From NCBI GenBank assembly GCA_947579605.1, contig OX388313.1:27283214-27347213 (forward strand): 64,000 nt of DNA. Reading direction: 5' to 3'. The notes beneath the pieces were generated by a model, which saw only the letters and a program-made list of their open reading frames with translations, had not been told where the DNA came from and did no database searches. Made by a program: the position numbers and the translations under genes. Origin of the DNA: Athripsodes cinereus (taxonomy: Eukaryota > Arthropoda > Insecta > Trichoptera > Leptoceridae). Shown piece by piece: positions 1 through 10,845 of the stretch; the first letter of the stretch is position 1; each line of letters opens with the position of its first letter.

Positions 1-550
1 AGTTACACCAGGATATAAGTATCACTTAATTGTATGACATCAAAAAAAAATTATAGGCAAGCCATATTTTAATTTTCGAATAGGATAGATTTTACAAAAA
101 TGATTCTTTCAAATAACGAGTTTCAAATTTACAAGATGACTGAAGAAGGTCATGAATCTTAGGTAGATGCATCATTAAAATAACTTTTATTACATATATT
201 TATTGCCACTATTTAAATTCTATGAAAAAAATAAACCTACCTACTTATTAACAATATAAACGTTTATCGTACTAAATATAGACAATTAATCATTGCCATT
301 TAATTTAATAATTATAAAACAGTTATAATGTTGCCATCGATTAAAAATATAAATAGCTATAATATTATAACTGCATTGTGTGTGCTGAATGCCAAATGTT
401 CTTGGTACCCATCTGAGTATAATAGTTTTTTTTTAAATTTGGAACATATTCTATTTTTATATCTGGCAAAACAATAAGGTGAATATTTTCTCTTTAATAG
501 ATAGATGATATTTTAAGCGTTCGTAATTAAATAATTTTATTACCTATCTA
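1..550. other. AT-rich spacer, no gene seen
   Basis: No reading frame with coding character, RNA gene or clear repeat boundary is visible. The sequence is very AT-rich with short homopolymer runs. Confidence 0.5.
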
Positions 551-750
551 TACCATCACGATATATCCCACAATTAGAGTAACCAGCAGATTTATTACAT
601 GTTAGTTGGAAGACATCGCATTTTAGCGATAAACTCGCCCTCTGTACATTGAATTGTATAACTGATATTTTCTATGAAAAATATTTTAATTTGTATTATT
701 GTAAACAATGTACAGTGAAGAATAAAATAAATAATAAAAATGTATAAATA
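551..750 (+). repeat. Retroposon tail with GCG hairpin (copy), preceded by family-X head
   Basis: The stretch GTTAGTTGGAAGACATCGC followed by GCGATAAACTCGCCCTCTG and an A-rich end with AATAAA occurs many times in this window (near 9.5, 13.2, 14.1, 25.7, 27.0, 39.4, 40.6 and 53.7 kb). The ATCGC/GCGAT pair forms a small hairpin. It looks like the 3' tail of a non-LTR retrotransposon or a SINE parasitic on one. The 50 bases upstream (ACCATCACGATATATCCCAC) match the start of another dispersed family, called X here, so two repeats abut. The family name is not known to me. Confidence 0.65.
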
Positions 751-754
751 AATT

Positions 755-935
755 GAGTTCGTCGGTAGCCTGGAGGTAAAGTCTCGGCCTCGTGAACAAG
801 GGGTCCGTGGTTCGATATCAGGTGCCGGCAAACTCCCCTATCACGACACAAGCTTTTAGTAGCTTACTGTGAAAGGTGAATAAGGTTGTATTTGGGTTTA
901 TAACAAAAACTCAGATATATCTTTAAAAAAAAATG
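755..935 (+). repeat. tRNA-derived SINE, copy 1 (SINE-1)
   Basis: The unit starts GAGTTCGTCGGTAGCCTGG. It has an A-box-like segment, a B-box-like GGTTCGATATC, and ends with a TTGTATTTGGGTTTATAAC-type tail and an A-run. A closely similar copy lies at 38.8 kb, an inverted one at 54.8 kb and a decayed one at 36.8 kb. The tRNA-like head with internal Pol III boxes and no cloverleaf marks it as a SINE rather than a tRNA gene. Confidence 0.7.
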
Positions 936-1296
936 TAATAATAGTCGTCCTATTCCTGCCAAAAAATAAGATATTCAAGATGGATGTTATACCACACTGA
1001 ATTGAAGTTGTGAAATGTCAAATTGGTAGGTACCTACCTGCTTTTAAAGGACACTCGCACAACTTATTGAAAAGCGTGGAGCTTCGTTTGCTTCTTCCAT
1101 ATTCATACAAGTTCCATATTAGCAGTCATACTTAACGTTTTTAATTTAATATATTCTCTTAACAAAATTTATAATGTGATAATTGTTACATCTTATTTTA
1201 TATTAATAAAACCAATGTAAGTACAAAACATTCTATTTTATTTCACATCACATATTCACATCCAAATATATTAGAATAAATGCTTCACATTACTTA
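936..1296. other. AT-rich spacer, no gene seen
   Basis: Nothing with coding or repeat structure is recognised between the SINE and the TIR element that follows. Confidence 0.4.
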
Positions 1297-2251
1297 CACC
1301 CGAATTCATAGTCGTGACTTGAGTATTCCCTGAAACTTGAGTGCTAGCCAAGTCGCGGTTTTCATTTCATAGTCATAAAAAGCTTACCCAAGTAGTACTC
1401 AAGTACCTGTGAACCCCAAGTCGTCGACGGACATGACTAGAGTGTTACTTAGAAATGTCAAACGCCGTTTGATGTATTTTATTTTGCCTTTTTCTAGTAA
1501 TTTACCTTTACTAAGGTATATAGTGTGCAAAGATACTATTTGTAAATAAAATTATTTGCTAAATAAGTAATAAATACTTACATTATTTATAATTTTTTAA
1601 CACAATTGTCATAACATGATCGTCATGTCAGATAACAATGCAAATGTTACATTTTGTCCAGATATTAGGCACTAATCTTTTTAATAATCAATGATCAATT
1701 TGCTAAATATGAATAAGTAAATCCATAATTTATTTTAAACAAATTTCTTATATTATAATCTGAAACGCAAATCAAAACAAAACAACTGGACCGACTACAG
1801 GGAATCATAGAACAATAAACTTATGTACGGGGAACGACGACGGTTTGTCGTTTGTGATTTTTGAGGTTATGTTAAATGGTAGGCGTAGTGATGAATACTT
1901 CTTTTTCTATAATATAACAATATTGCGAGGTTGTACATTTAACAATCATTTTATGTTTAAATTTACTATAAAATGTTACAAAACAATATTTAAAATGTAC
2001 TAATCGAATAATTACACAAAAATATAGAGTTAAACCGTGTTTTTTATGCTTTAAAACATAATTAAAAATACATTTTGTTTAGTGGCAATACTTTTCGCCA
2101 CAATAATATTTTCCCTATGACTCAAGCGTTAACTAAGCGAAGTAAAGGATCTGTGTTTGTTCATAGAATGCATCCACATCTTGAGTATTGCTTTTTACTT
2201 GAGTGCTCCTCGGCCAAGTATTACTCAAGTAAACGACTATGAATTCGGGTG
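1297..2251. mobile_element. Non-autonomous TIR transposon, PIF/Harbinger-like (TTA target duplication)
   Basis: Inverted termini read CACCCGAATTCATAGTCG at the left and its exact complement at the right, 955 bp apart. Both are flanked directly by TTA, the 3-bp target duplication typical of PIF/Harbinger elements. Inside the ends are several copies of CTTGAGT and its complement ACTCAAG, as expected for subterminal transposase-binding repeats. There is no transposase reading frame, so the element is a MITE. The superfamily call rests on the TSD length alone. Confidence 0.7.
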
Positions 2252-2399
2252 TTATAACACCCAGAATTCAAGGAATACTAATATATTACAAATTTCATAA
2301 TTATTTCTTTTCAAACGATACATACCCTATGATTAGGGAGTATTAAATTATTTGATGGTTTTTCTTATACATAACCAACAAATAAAATATCCACGCCAA

Positions 2400-2640
2400 T
2401 TTCTTTTACTCACCACGCGATCGTCCTTGAAATTTCGATCCATGTAATCAAGCCACGTAGTTCTATGGTTACATACTTCTTCAGCTTCCTCCACATTCAC
2501 CCAGTTTCTCATACATGCACGCAGCCGTCCTTGAGAATTTGATACACGTGGTCAAACCTCGCAGTTTTTAAGTGTCTGCGCTTTTTCACACCACCTCTTC
2601 CAGATAAATACATCCTCTTTGTCATCAGTCATTGTAGTCA
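2400..2640 (-). mobile_element. LINE 3' coding remnant (family C/B type), minus strand
   Basis: Read on the minus strand, this matches other pieces in the window (52.0 and 53.8 kb) that encode the extreme C-terminus of a non-LTR retrotransposon polyprotein. The match includes a CATGTATGAGAAACTGGGTGA stretch corresponding to CMRNW. It is heavily decayed, with several stops. Confidence 0.5.
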
Positions 2641-3479
2641 AAGTTTTTTTTAGTCATTGTAGTCAATTTGTAGTCATTAAGTTTTCATTGTTTTGTATCT
2701 TGTAAAATTGTCCACTTGTAATATTTTTTTTGTAATCAAAGGCAATAATGCCGTAAATAAATAAATAAATAAATAAATTTCATCATCCATCGCGCCACAT
2801 GTCCTTGTTCATCACATCACAACGTACACGCATTCTTATCTACAACATTCCTCTCGCATCCTCTCATTCTTCTTGTTAATATCTACTTTTTATTTAATAT
2901 CTTACATATTTACTTTAAATATTAGGTATATTAAAATGTCACAATTGTTTGATTAAACGAATGAATATAGGAAACCTGTGAGATTGTTAGCAAAACAATA
3001 TTATTCTGTATCATTCCACTTTCTAAATCACTCACCTACTAACTATACTACAACCTGATCTAATCTTAAACTAACACTAGCTCACACACGTTATCACAAC
3101 AACCAATCGACACAATATAAATATTTTAGTTCGTTTGAATATAATTATGTTAATATGTCATCAAAAGACACTGTAATTAAGCAAGACAAAGAAAAAATAA
3201 TACACTCTATCCAAAGTCTCATCTTTAGGGCGGATTTTAAACTAAATACATTATAAATAAATTTATGTATTGACAGCGATATTACAGTTTATATGATAAT
3301 ATTGTGTTATTAGTGCATAATATATTATACTACATACTGTTCTACATGTTTCATGAAAACACATTTGCTGAATATACTTCGAGATGGAAAAAATCATTTA
3401 TATAAGTATTGCCAGTTTATAAGCAATTTTTGCCATTTCTCAGGAAATAACTTTTGCTATCTATAAATGTTTAGTGTAT
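2641..3479. other. AT-rich spacer with ATAAATAA runs, no gene seen
   Basis: It contains an (ATAA)n stretch near 2,755-2,778, probably a retroposon tail. There is no convincing coding sequence. Confidence 0.4.
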
Positions 3480-3835
3480 TTACTATTTATTTTATTGTTT
3501 AACCGATGGCAAAACTAATCAGATATCTCGATTGGAGAACCATGTTTTACACAAGTTTACACACATTATGCAAAATCTAATCGTAAGAAGTGAGAAAGGC
3601 GTTCCAACACTTACGAATTGGCTCTAGGCTGGTTTTAGTAATCACTTTCGCTGTCTGTAAATAACGTTCACCAATTCTGCCATTCTCACTGTCACGATGT
3701 AACATGTAAGGTCCAACAATCGAGAAACATTTTATGCGAACCATGAAAGTTACGATAAATGGTTTTGCTATCTATAAGTTTTAATTTGTCAATTTGATGA
3801 TTATTTCCCGTGCAAAGCCGGGTAAAACTCAACTA
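3480..3835 (+). repeat. Dispersed repeat R3500, possibly Helitron-type end
   Basis: This stretch matches a second, interrupted copy at 23.2-24.04 kb. Shared blocks include AACCATGTTTTACACAAG, GAGAAAGGCGTTCC and TCTGCCATTCTCACTGTCACG. It finishes with a GC-rich CCCGTGCAAAGCCGGG hairpin just before AACTCAACTAATAAT. A terminal hairpin followed by CTAA is compatible with a Helitron 3' end, but the 5' end is not defined here. A related GC-rich edge sits near 32,465. Confidence 0.45.
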
Positions 3836-5790
3836 ATAATGTAAGAACATAATGGTGTAAACGTTTTTACCTCACTCATTGTTTTAATAAGAATGATAGT
3901 AACATACCTAATATAATAATGGATGAATTAATGTTGCCAGATCATTGGAGATAATATGCCAGAAAATATGATTCAATCTTGATGGAACAACCGAAAATGT
4001 CACTCGCAATTTTAGCAATTAAGATGTAAATTGAAACATCAACATATTCAATGTGTTGTTCCAATTTTTGTAACAATTTGATAATTTTTTGGTAATTTTA
4101 TTGAACACAACAAACAATACAGATATATCAATAAATAGACTATTTATTTTGATAAAAACTTAAATCTTAACAAATCTGAGACAAATCTCGTATAAAAAAC
4201 AATATTTCATTAAAGTTGTATAAGTTTTCTGGAACGTATCGTACGTGTATATTTTAGTTGATTTAAAAAATAGGTAATTGATTAAAAAAATTAAAGACGT
4301 TAAATAAAATAATGTTTGAAGATACTGTTCAATTTTATTTTTTTTATGTATAAACAATTTAAGATGCATTTTTGCTTTTAGCGTGCACCTAAATTCAAAA
4401 CTAATGTGTGAATTATTTAAAAAAAGTTTTTAACTACTCAAAATGCACACACGTCAGTGCGTCACTAAAATTGAAACGGTCAACCATTTATCGTTGAAGC
4501 GATTCTTTTCATTTTAAACTATGTAGTTCAAAATGGGTATGTTGTTTGGTCTAATGGTTTAAGTTACTTGCGATTATTTAGTTGTTCAATCAAGATAGAA
4601 CAATTCAATGTATTATTAAAGCTATTGTTGCCGCAGTGTACGTAGGTATGTGAGTTTTCTTTAAAGTTTAAACCATTGTTTCCTTCAATAGTACCTACTT
4701 ACTTACTTTTATCTTGTGTCTTCTAGAGATTTTTTTATTGTACAATAATGTCTGTTTATTCGAAATATTTTAGATTTACAGACATTATACTCTCTTTATC
4801 TATCACGTATTATACTATCATGGCATCTCACAGATTTGGAGTAACCATGTTGATTGCATTTTATTTGCTTAGGTACCTACATAAAAACATATGATAAAAA
4901 CGTAACCCGAGAAATCGAAAGACGTCCTTCTCCATTTGAAATTTATAGTAGAAAAAAACTTTAAATATTACCTATATGAAAGAGACTTGTAATGTAGTTC
5001 TATATTTTTTTTGAAAAAATGTTCCTAAATTAGTAATTATAAAAATAATTTTATGCTGTTTCACTCCATAGTATAAAGATGCTAATGGTCTCTTTCCTAC
5101 TTTTCTTTTCAACTCTTGTTTTCTCAAACATGCGGATATCTCAAATAATGAGAATCTACTGTGGCATTATATTTTATCTCTACCGTATCTAGACTAATAC
5201 TTTCTTTGTTTTTATCAATGATCGCATTTCCATCGATTTTAATAATATCATCATGTTTTCTTAAATAATAAGCATATAATTAATAGGTATTGCAAAAAAA
5301 ATAACAACACAATATCTATTGTTGCAATGTTGTCGAAAGAAACCGGAAAATTTAACGTTTAACCCAGCACATTGATTATGACAGACATAGTTTATATGCG
5401 CGCGAGCTCCAGAAACGTTTTATTTTAGTGTCAACTTATCTATGCCATTCGATATCTTCCGTTATGATGCTCATCTTCATAATATACAAGAGGCACATGT
5501 CCAAGGATTTCTCGGAGTTAAAAAAATATATATGTCTTATTTTATTTCACAAGGAACATTTACAGAAAACTGACTATACAGTACATAAATAACAAAAATA
5601 ATATAATCAGATCTGGCAAGATCTCCAATCAAGAGTGTCTTCAGCATGCGCATTAATTCATTAGGTACTCATTACATACTTCTAATCCGGTGGCTACCCC
5701 ATTTGCAGGAAATGAGAAGATGACATGATGATATTCAAAGATAACGCTTCATTTCTAAGCTATTCTTATAACTAATAATAAATTGTTCTG
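3836..5790. other. AT-rich spacer, no gene seen
   Basis: Only short chance reading frames occur. A CGCGCGAGCTC site near 5,400 is the only GC-rich spot. A short family-X-like piece (GTGGCTACCCCATTTGCAGG) lies near 5,690. Confidence 0.4.
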
Positions 5791-5880
5791 GGCATTACTG
5801 GAAGACATTGCCTCAAGGCAATAATGTACGCCTTTTCAAAAAATATATTTTTAATTTTTTACAATAAAGTGTTTATTATT
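5791..5880 (+). repeat. Variant retroposon tail (TTGCCTCAAGGCAATA hairpin)
   Basis: GGAAGACATTGCCTCAAGGCAATAATG followed by a T-rich stretch and ACAATAAAGT has the same layout as the GCG-hairpin tails elsewhere, with a different stem sequence. Related variants lie at 16.40 and 39.0 kb. Confidence 0.45.
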
Positions 5881-6087
5881 AATACCTTTTACACCTCCTC
5901 TATGTTCCTATTGAATTCGCTTGAGGAGATGATCCCTGACAATATGACTTATAAAATTGTCTGACCCCATCCACATAGATTTTTTTTATCCACATAGCCG
6001 ATGTTCTCTTTTCTGGCGCACTTTGTACATCACCATTCTCCAGTTTCAATATCAAGTATATACTTACAATTTTTATTTTCTTTGCAG

Positions 6088-6295
6088 CAAAATCCGCAAC
6101 ATGAACTGCCCAGACTGTCAACTTCTGGAACAAGCTGGTTACATCAGTCACTACGATATGAACAGAACTGGAATGATTTCGCCTCCCTTGAAACCACCTC
6201 CAGAAAACTTTGGACTGAGTCAATATGGACATCTCAAAATTGACTATTCTTGCAGTTGGCACTCGTTGGACCAATTAATCAGTCATGATAATTAG
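6088..6295 (+). CDS. Possible last coding exon of an unidentified gene
   Basis: A strong acceptor (TTTTATTTTCTTTGCAG) precedes an open frame of about 68 codons ending in TAG. The composition is balanced (MNCPDCQLLEQAGYIS..., with a PPLKPPP stretch and a C-terminal CSWHSLDQLI) and less AT-driven than the surroundings. An AATAAA follows 11 bases after the stop. Joined to an upstream exon the intron would be phase 2. No partner exon is recognisable in the first 6 kb, so earlier exons would lie left of the window. A second forward frame over the same bases is also open, and I prefer this one on residue composition only. I do not recognise the protein. It could be a soluble or cytoplasmic tail segment, or a chance frame. 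Confidence 0.4.
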
Positions 6296-6305
6296 TGTAG
6301 ATTAT

Positions 6306-6311
6306 AATAAA
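6306..6311 (+). promoter_or_regulatory. Poly(A) signal AATAAA
   Basis: It lies 11 bases after the stop of the putative last exon, a very short 3' UTR, and supports that exon weakly. Confidence 0.35.
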
Positions 6312-7288
6312 TCCTTAATTCTTTTAACACCTACCTCCACTCTTTTGTCATTTAACTTATCTTCTTTTATCCTTTTTCTTTTGTTTTTCAATTTGACATT
6401 AGATATTAAAGATGTTTCTTTTTTTAAAACTTTAAGTTTGCTCATATTTTTACATTGTACACATTATTTTTTTCTTACTTTCTTCAGATAAATTTTTCAT
6501 TTTGCTGGTCTTCAATTTTCTATAGGTATTAATGCTGTATCGGTTTCAGTTTTACTTGACTTGTTGAAAATTGAGACAGCAACATAACAAATATATTAGA
6601 AACGAAAATATATCAGAACAGAAACCTCTCTCTCAAAAACTAATTTAAAAACATGGTTCTATATTTTCATATTTTATTTAATGTATATAACTTAGGGTTG
6701 AAATTATTGTAAAAAAATTAATAGTATTTATAAGAGAGTTTTGTAATATAAGTAATATATATTTTACAGTTACATGTCATATTAGATAAATATTTAACCT
6801 ATGTATTTTACCGTGTTATAATATGTTCGAAACATAAATTACACATTGTGGCACAATTTATTAATTACTGTTATTAATAAAACAAACAAAAAATAATTGA
6901 TTTTTATTTATTTAATCAATAGCAATCGATAAATAATAATACTATAAGTAATCATCATACACAGAAAAACATATTGGTTGTTCGTTATCGAATAGGACTA
7001 AAATTAGCTCCCTGTGGACAACCAACAATTTATGATGAAATGGACACTCGATTAGACCAGAAAAAGCAGAAAAGAAAAGTCAATTTCAATCATCAATCTA
7101 TCCATTACTATCAGTTAAAATCTATTGTCTTAAATAAATTACAAAATATATTTTAAATGATAGAAAGATTATTGGAATCGATCGTAACTGAAAACCAATT
7201 AAATCATACATACAAAACTCTGAATCACAGTAGTTAAAATAATTATACGTGCAGAAATAAATAAAGCATAATAAAATAAGTACTTGGG
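6312..7288. other. AT-rich spacer downstream of two convergent 3' ends
   Basis: No gene is recognised. Short frames here lack coding character. Confidence 0.4.
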
Positions 7289-10200
7289 TTAATCATTTTC
7301 TACAAACTCTTCAGAGAACTTGCTAAAAAGTTTTCTTTTCAAAGTTTTTTTCTTCTCAACATTTTCCTGTGCAGATAATTCAACAGAAGACGGCTGAATA
7401 TTTGAAATTGGAGTGTTGGAAATTGGCTGTGGATTATTATTATACTTCTGCTGAGCGTTTGTAGATTTATACTTTGGAATCACTTGAAAAGAACCATAAT
7501 TCGAGCTTGGTGCAGAATCTTGGAACCTAGTAGATGAAGTATTTGAAGCTCTGCTTAATGGTCTTTCAACTTTGCTGGCATATTCTTTATTTTGGAAATT
7601 GTTAAGATTTGAGGAATTCCCATGGTATGCTAATGTGGATGGACACTGTTGTCTGTTTTGATTTATTTTTGTAGTTTCGTTGGCTCTTGATATGGATGGT
7701 TTAACAATATTCGTGCGCTGACTTTGCTTCTGTTCTAGACGAAATATTCTCTGAAAAAAGAGGTAATATATTTTGGTGTATTCAAATAAAATAACCTTCC
7801 GCTGGCAATGTTCCTTTTGGAAACTAAGGAAGAATAGTAACCTCACACTAATTTAAAATGAAAGGGCATGGCAGAAGATACCTCTGCCAAAATCTTCTAG
7901 TAAGCTCTTTGTTTTTTAAGTAATATTGAAAATAAAAACGTGAAAGATCTTTTGTATTTTCACTGAATTCGTATCAACCCGTGAATGTTTATAAGAAATA
8001 AAAATATCAATTTTAACAAAAAAGAAAATAACAAAACAATATAACATTGCACTGATTACCTCTTTGAAAGCTATTTCAGCTGCGTTTGATTTCTCTATTA
8101 GATTACGCATTTCATCTTTCATTCTCATATACTGGGCCTGAGCTCTCTGTAATTTTTCTTCATAATCCAATACTAGTTTATTGATCTATAACAAATAATA
8201 ATTTTTATTATATTTTATTACCAATATTATATTTCATCCTTTAAACTTAACTTTTAATTTTTACGAAGTCAAAAAATGTGCGTACATAGGAAACTTCTAG
8301 GTTAAAATTGGAGCACAGAGCGTTACCTTAATGCAGAACTATCCTAAGTTCAAATTTTGTCATAATAAGTTAAGTATGAGGAAATAAGAAATGATAATAA
8401 TACACATGCCTACAAGATAATTTAACGAATGAGAGTAATGCGATTCGTACATAATAATGCGTGTCAAAATTTGTTAAAGTTTATTTTTATTACAAAAACA
8501 AAACTTTAAACTGCTCCTGTGAAAAAATCACCCTAAAGATACTTAGGATAGTTCTGCATTAAGGTAACGAGAGATTTCTCATAATATTTAACACTAACTA
8601 AAATAGTTTAAAAAGAGAAGAACATGAAGAAAAATGGGGAAATAGTCCTGCAAAGAATGGTGCACTAAGACGTGGCCATCCAATGACTAAATTGCAAGAT
8701 CATGATTATATACCAGATCCTATAGGATGGACAAGTGTTGAACATATTAGATATGAGAGCATGCATGAAGAGTTGCATAAAAGTGATGGAATCGACAAGT
8801 GCACCCCGAAAGGTAAGATGTCTTCCTTTAGAATTCAGACCCAGCTTACACTGGGGAAAATGAGATTATGAACTCTGCCCCTCTCCATCCCTTAAAAGAG
8901 AGAAGTGAATTATTCACGATGCGTCACAATGTGTAATAAATTCCATTTTATAATATACTTAGCATTTTCGATAGTAAAAATATGGAAACCTACTACATCT
9001 ATAGACAAAATCCTGAACTAAGATAACATGATTACATTCTACATGTTAAAATATTTCAAGCAAAAACCCGATAGATGGCGCTACACAAAAATGTAAAATT
9101 ATTTTAAAAACATTTTCTTTATTTTAGTACGAATTTTTTATGATATTTTTTGCTTTTAGATTCTAATTTAATATCTGTAGATCGGAATCTAGTACCTGTT
9201 CATCCTTCTCAGCCTTTGCTTGAATCGCATCTTCTTCCGCCTTTATTGATTTGCAAACGGCTTCTGATTTCACAATGTTCAACTCATTTTTCAATTCTTT
9301 CACTGAAAACATGTCAAAAACAAATTAGTATACCAACAAAATGTTTTTTTTGGATATTTCACCAACATAAACTTTCAAAAATATAGTACATACGAATCAA
9401 GTATAATTAGGTATATTAAAATCTCGATGACAAAAATTGACGATTCTACAACATTCGAGGAATATGCCTGTCTAATTAAATTAATACATTTCATAAATTT
9501 AATTTGTTTATTTATTTATTTTATTCTTCACTGTACATTGTTTACAATAATACCTACAAATTAGCATAGAAAATATCATTTATACAATTCAATGTACAGA
9601 GGGCGAGTTTATCGCTAAAATGCGATGTCTTCCAACTTACCCGGTTTGTTTTATATTACTCTTTGAATAAAGACCTAAAAATTAAGAAAAAAATTAAAAA
9701 TGAGGCCAACGATACGCGGTGTTCCCAAGCGGTCACCCATCCAAGTACTGACCGCGCCCAATGTTGCTTAACTTCGGTGATCGGACGAGAACCGGTGCAT
9801 TCAACGTGGTATGATCGTTGGCGAAATGGATGGTCATAATATTAGCATAATATTAACAATATTTTTCAATCTATTTATAGTTTTATCGTAGTACTAGAGG
9901 ATCGAGCGCCAGTTTTATCCTTACAAACACTTTTCGTATCCGTCACATAATTCCTCATGCATGCTCTCTTTCAATGTGCTCAACACAAGTCCTCAGTAGC
10001 TTGTTCACTTTCATACTCGTTATTACCTCAGTTTTCATTCCACAAACTTTATTGATTACACGATAAGAACTACATATGTTTTTCAGATTTGTACCACACA
10101 CAAAAGTTAAAACTTAGAATGTAAATGTTATGTGATACATGTACATGTAAAAGTATAGGTAAATATATTAAGTTTATAAAAATATGTAATGGCAGCCACT

Positions 10201-10845
10201 TGGTAAAAAATATAATAAGTTAATACATAATTATGTACTCACAATCTTCGTTTAAGTTTTCAATTTTTTTATTGTATTCTTTTCTTATTTCCTCCGCCTT
10301 GTCTTCAAACTTCTTTGCAATGGTATATTTTTCCTGAGACAAAAAAAAAAGTACTTTAGAGGATGAATCAATCAATTGTTTAAGATGAAGTAAATTTGAA
10401 TTAATCGAAAAAATAAAAGAAACATGTTTAATTCACCTGCTCAACTTCCAATATTCTTTGTTCTCTAGTATTAATAATATCCTTGTATTTCTTTATTTCT
10501 TCTTTAACAGCCATTAATTTAGAAATAGTTATTTGTTGTTCCGATATAAGTTTCTTACTTTCTTCCAAGGAAGTTGAATGATTTTTCTCAGCTTCACGCA
10601 TTTTTTCAATCACTCCATTCTTTTCTGAAAGTTGTTTTTCAAGTCGAACGTTCTCATTTTTAAAATGTATTAACTTCTGAAATGTGTTTAAAAACTGGAT
10701 TAATTTTATTCATGAAGGTAATTGACCTCCGTATTTATTTTTATTGAATTGATTTAACACTCCTTACCTCTTTTGTAAATGAAAAGAGAGACAAAACTTT
10801 CATAATATCATCGTCCAAGCAACTTTTCAATCCTTCATTCTCCAT
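7289..10845 (-). CDS. Six-exon gene for a 367-aa coiled-coil protein of unknown function
   Basis: The exons on the minus strand are 10845-10768, 10676-10437, 10333-10243, 9302-9196, 8185-8060 and 7750-7289. They join in frame at GT-AG sites (phases 0,0,1,0,0) and total 1,104 nt. The start is MENEGLKSCLDDDIMKVLSL. Residues about 27-185 are rich in E, K, Q, R, I and L with heptad-like spacing and no proline, so they should form one long coiled coil. The last 150 residues change to a low-complexity S/N/Q-rich tail ending in a basic patch (KKKTLKRKL) and an acidic end. There is no signal peptide or membrane segment. The layout resembles meiotic, centrosomal or chromosome-axis scaffold proteins, but this is only resemblance, and I cannot assign orthology. 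The gene lies head to head with MINPP1. Confidence 0.8.
8321..8569. mobile_element. 249-bp TIR element (MITE) in a coiled-coil gene intron
   Basis: The left terminus starts CGTTACCTTAATGCAGAAC. Its inverted copy at the right end is identical over about 28 bp, and both are flanked by AGAG, a possible 4-bp target duplication. A second, inner pair (TCAAATTTTG / CAAAATTTG) continues the inverted symmetry. There is no coding capacity. It sits in the intron between exons 4 and 5 of the minus-strand gene. Confidence 0.65.
8610..8800 (+). mobile_element. Decayed LINE-B C-terminal remnant
   Basis: Compared with the better copy at 56.5 kb it retains GAATGGTGCNCTNAGACGTGG, AARTGGCAAGAT-like and GAGAGCATGCATGA blocks in the same order. 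It has lost frame in several places. Confidence 0.5.
9505..9645 (-). repeat. GCG-hairpin retroposon tail, minus strand
   Basis: It is nearly identical to the copy at 600-735, read in reverse (TTTATTTATTTATTTTATTC ... GGGCGAGTTTATCGC ... CTTCCAACT). It lies 60 bp from the 5S rRNA gene, inside the same intron. Confidence 0.65.
9705..9822 (-). rRNA. 5S ribosomal RNA gene
   Basis: The minus strand reads as a full-length 118-nt 5S rRNA. It begins GCCAACGATCATACCACG, includes the conserved CCGATCACCGAAGTTAAGCA and GTACTTGGATGGGTGACCGC segments (the A-box and C-box region of the internal Pol III promoter), and ends GTATCGTTGGC, so the terminal stem I pairs. Downstream on the minus strand two T-runs (TTTTT and TTTTTTT) serve as Pol III terminators. 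It is a single copy rather than part of an array and lies within the intron between exons 3 and 4 of the coiled-coil gene, in the same orientation. Internal differences from other insect 5S genes cannot be judged without alignment, but no deletion is visible, so it may be functional. The alternative is a 5S-derived SINE, but no LINE-like tail is fused to its 3' end. Confidence 0.9.
9890..10040 (-). mobile_element. LINE-B remnant, minus strand
   Basis: The reverse strand contains GGAATGAAAACTGAGGTAAT, GTGTTGAGCACATTGAAAGA and GAGCATGCATGAGGAATT. All occur in order in the 56.5-kb LINE-B copy, with an internal deletion between them. Confidence 0.5.

Noticed and set aside
755..935. tRNA gene at the SINE-1 head
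   Set aside because: Only A- and B-box-like segments are present. There is no acceptor stem pairing and no anticodon arm.
5900..6274. 124-codon open frame on the minus strand over the putative last exon
   Set aside because: It has no splice or composition support and mirrors the plus-strand frame, which has an acceptor, a stop and a poly(A) signal.
9705..9822. Reading the 5S sequence as a SINE3-type element
   Set aside because: No LINE-like tail is fused to its 3' end and a normal T-run terminator follows, so a 5S gene copy is the simpler reading.
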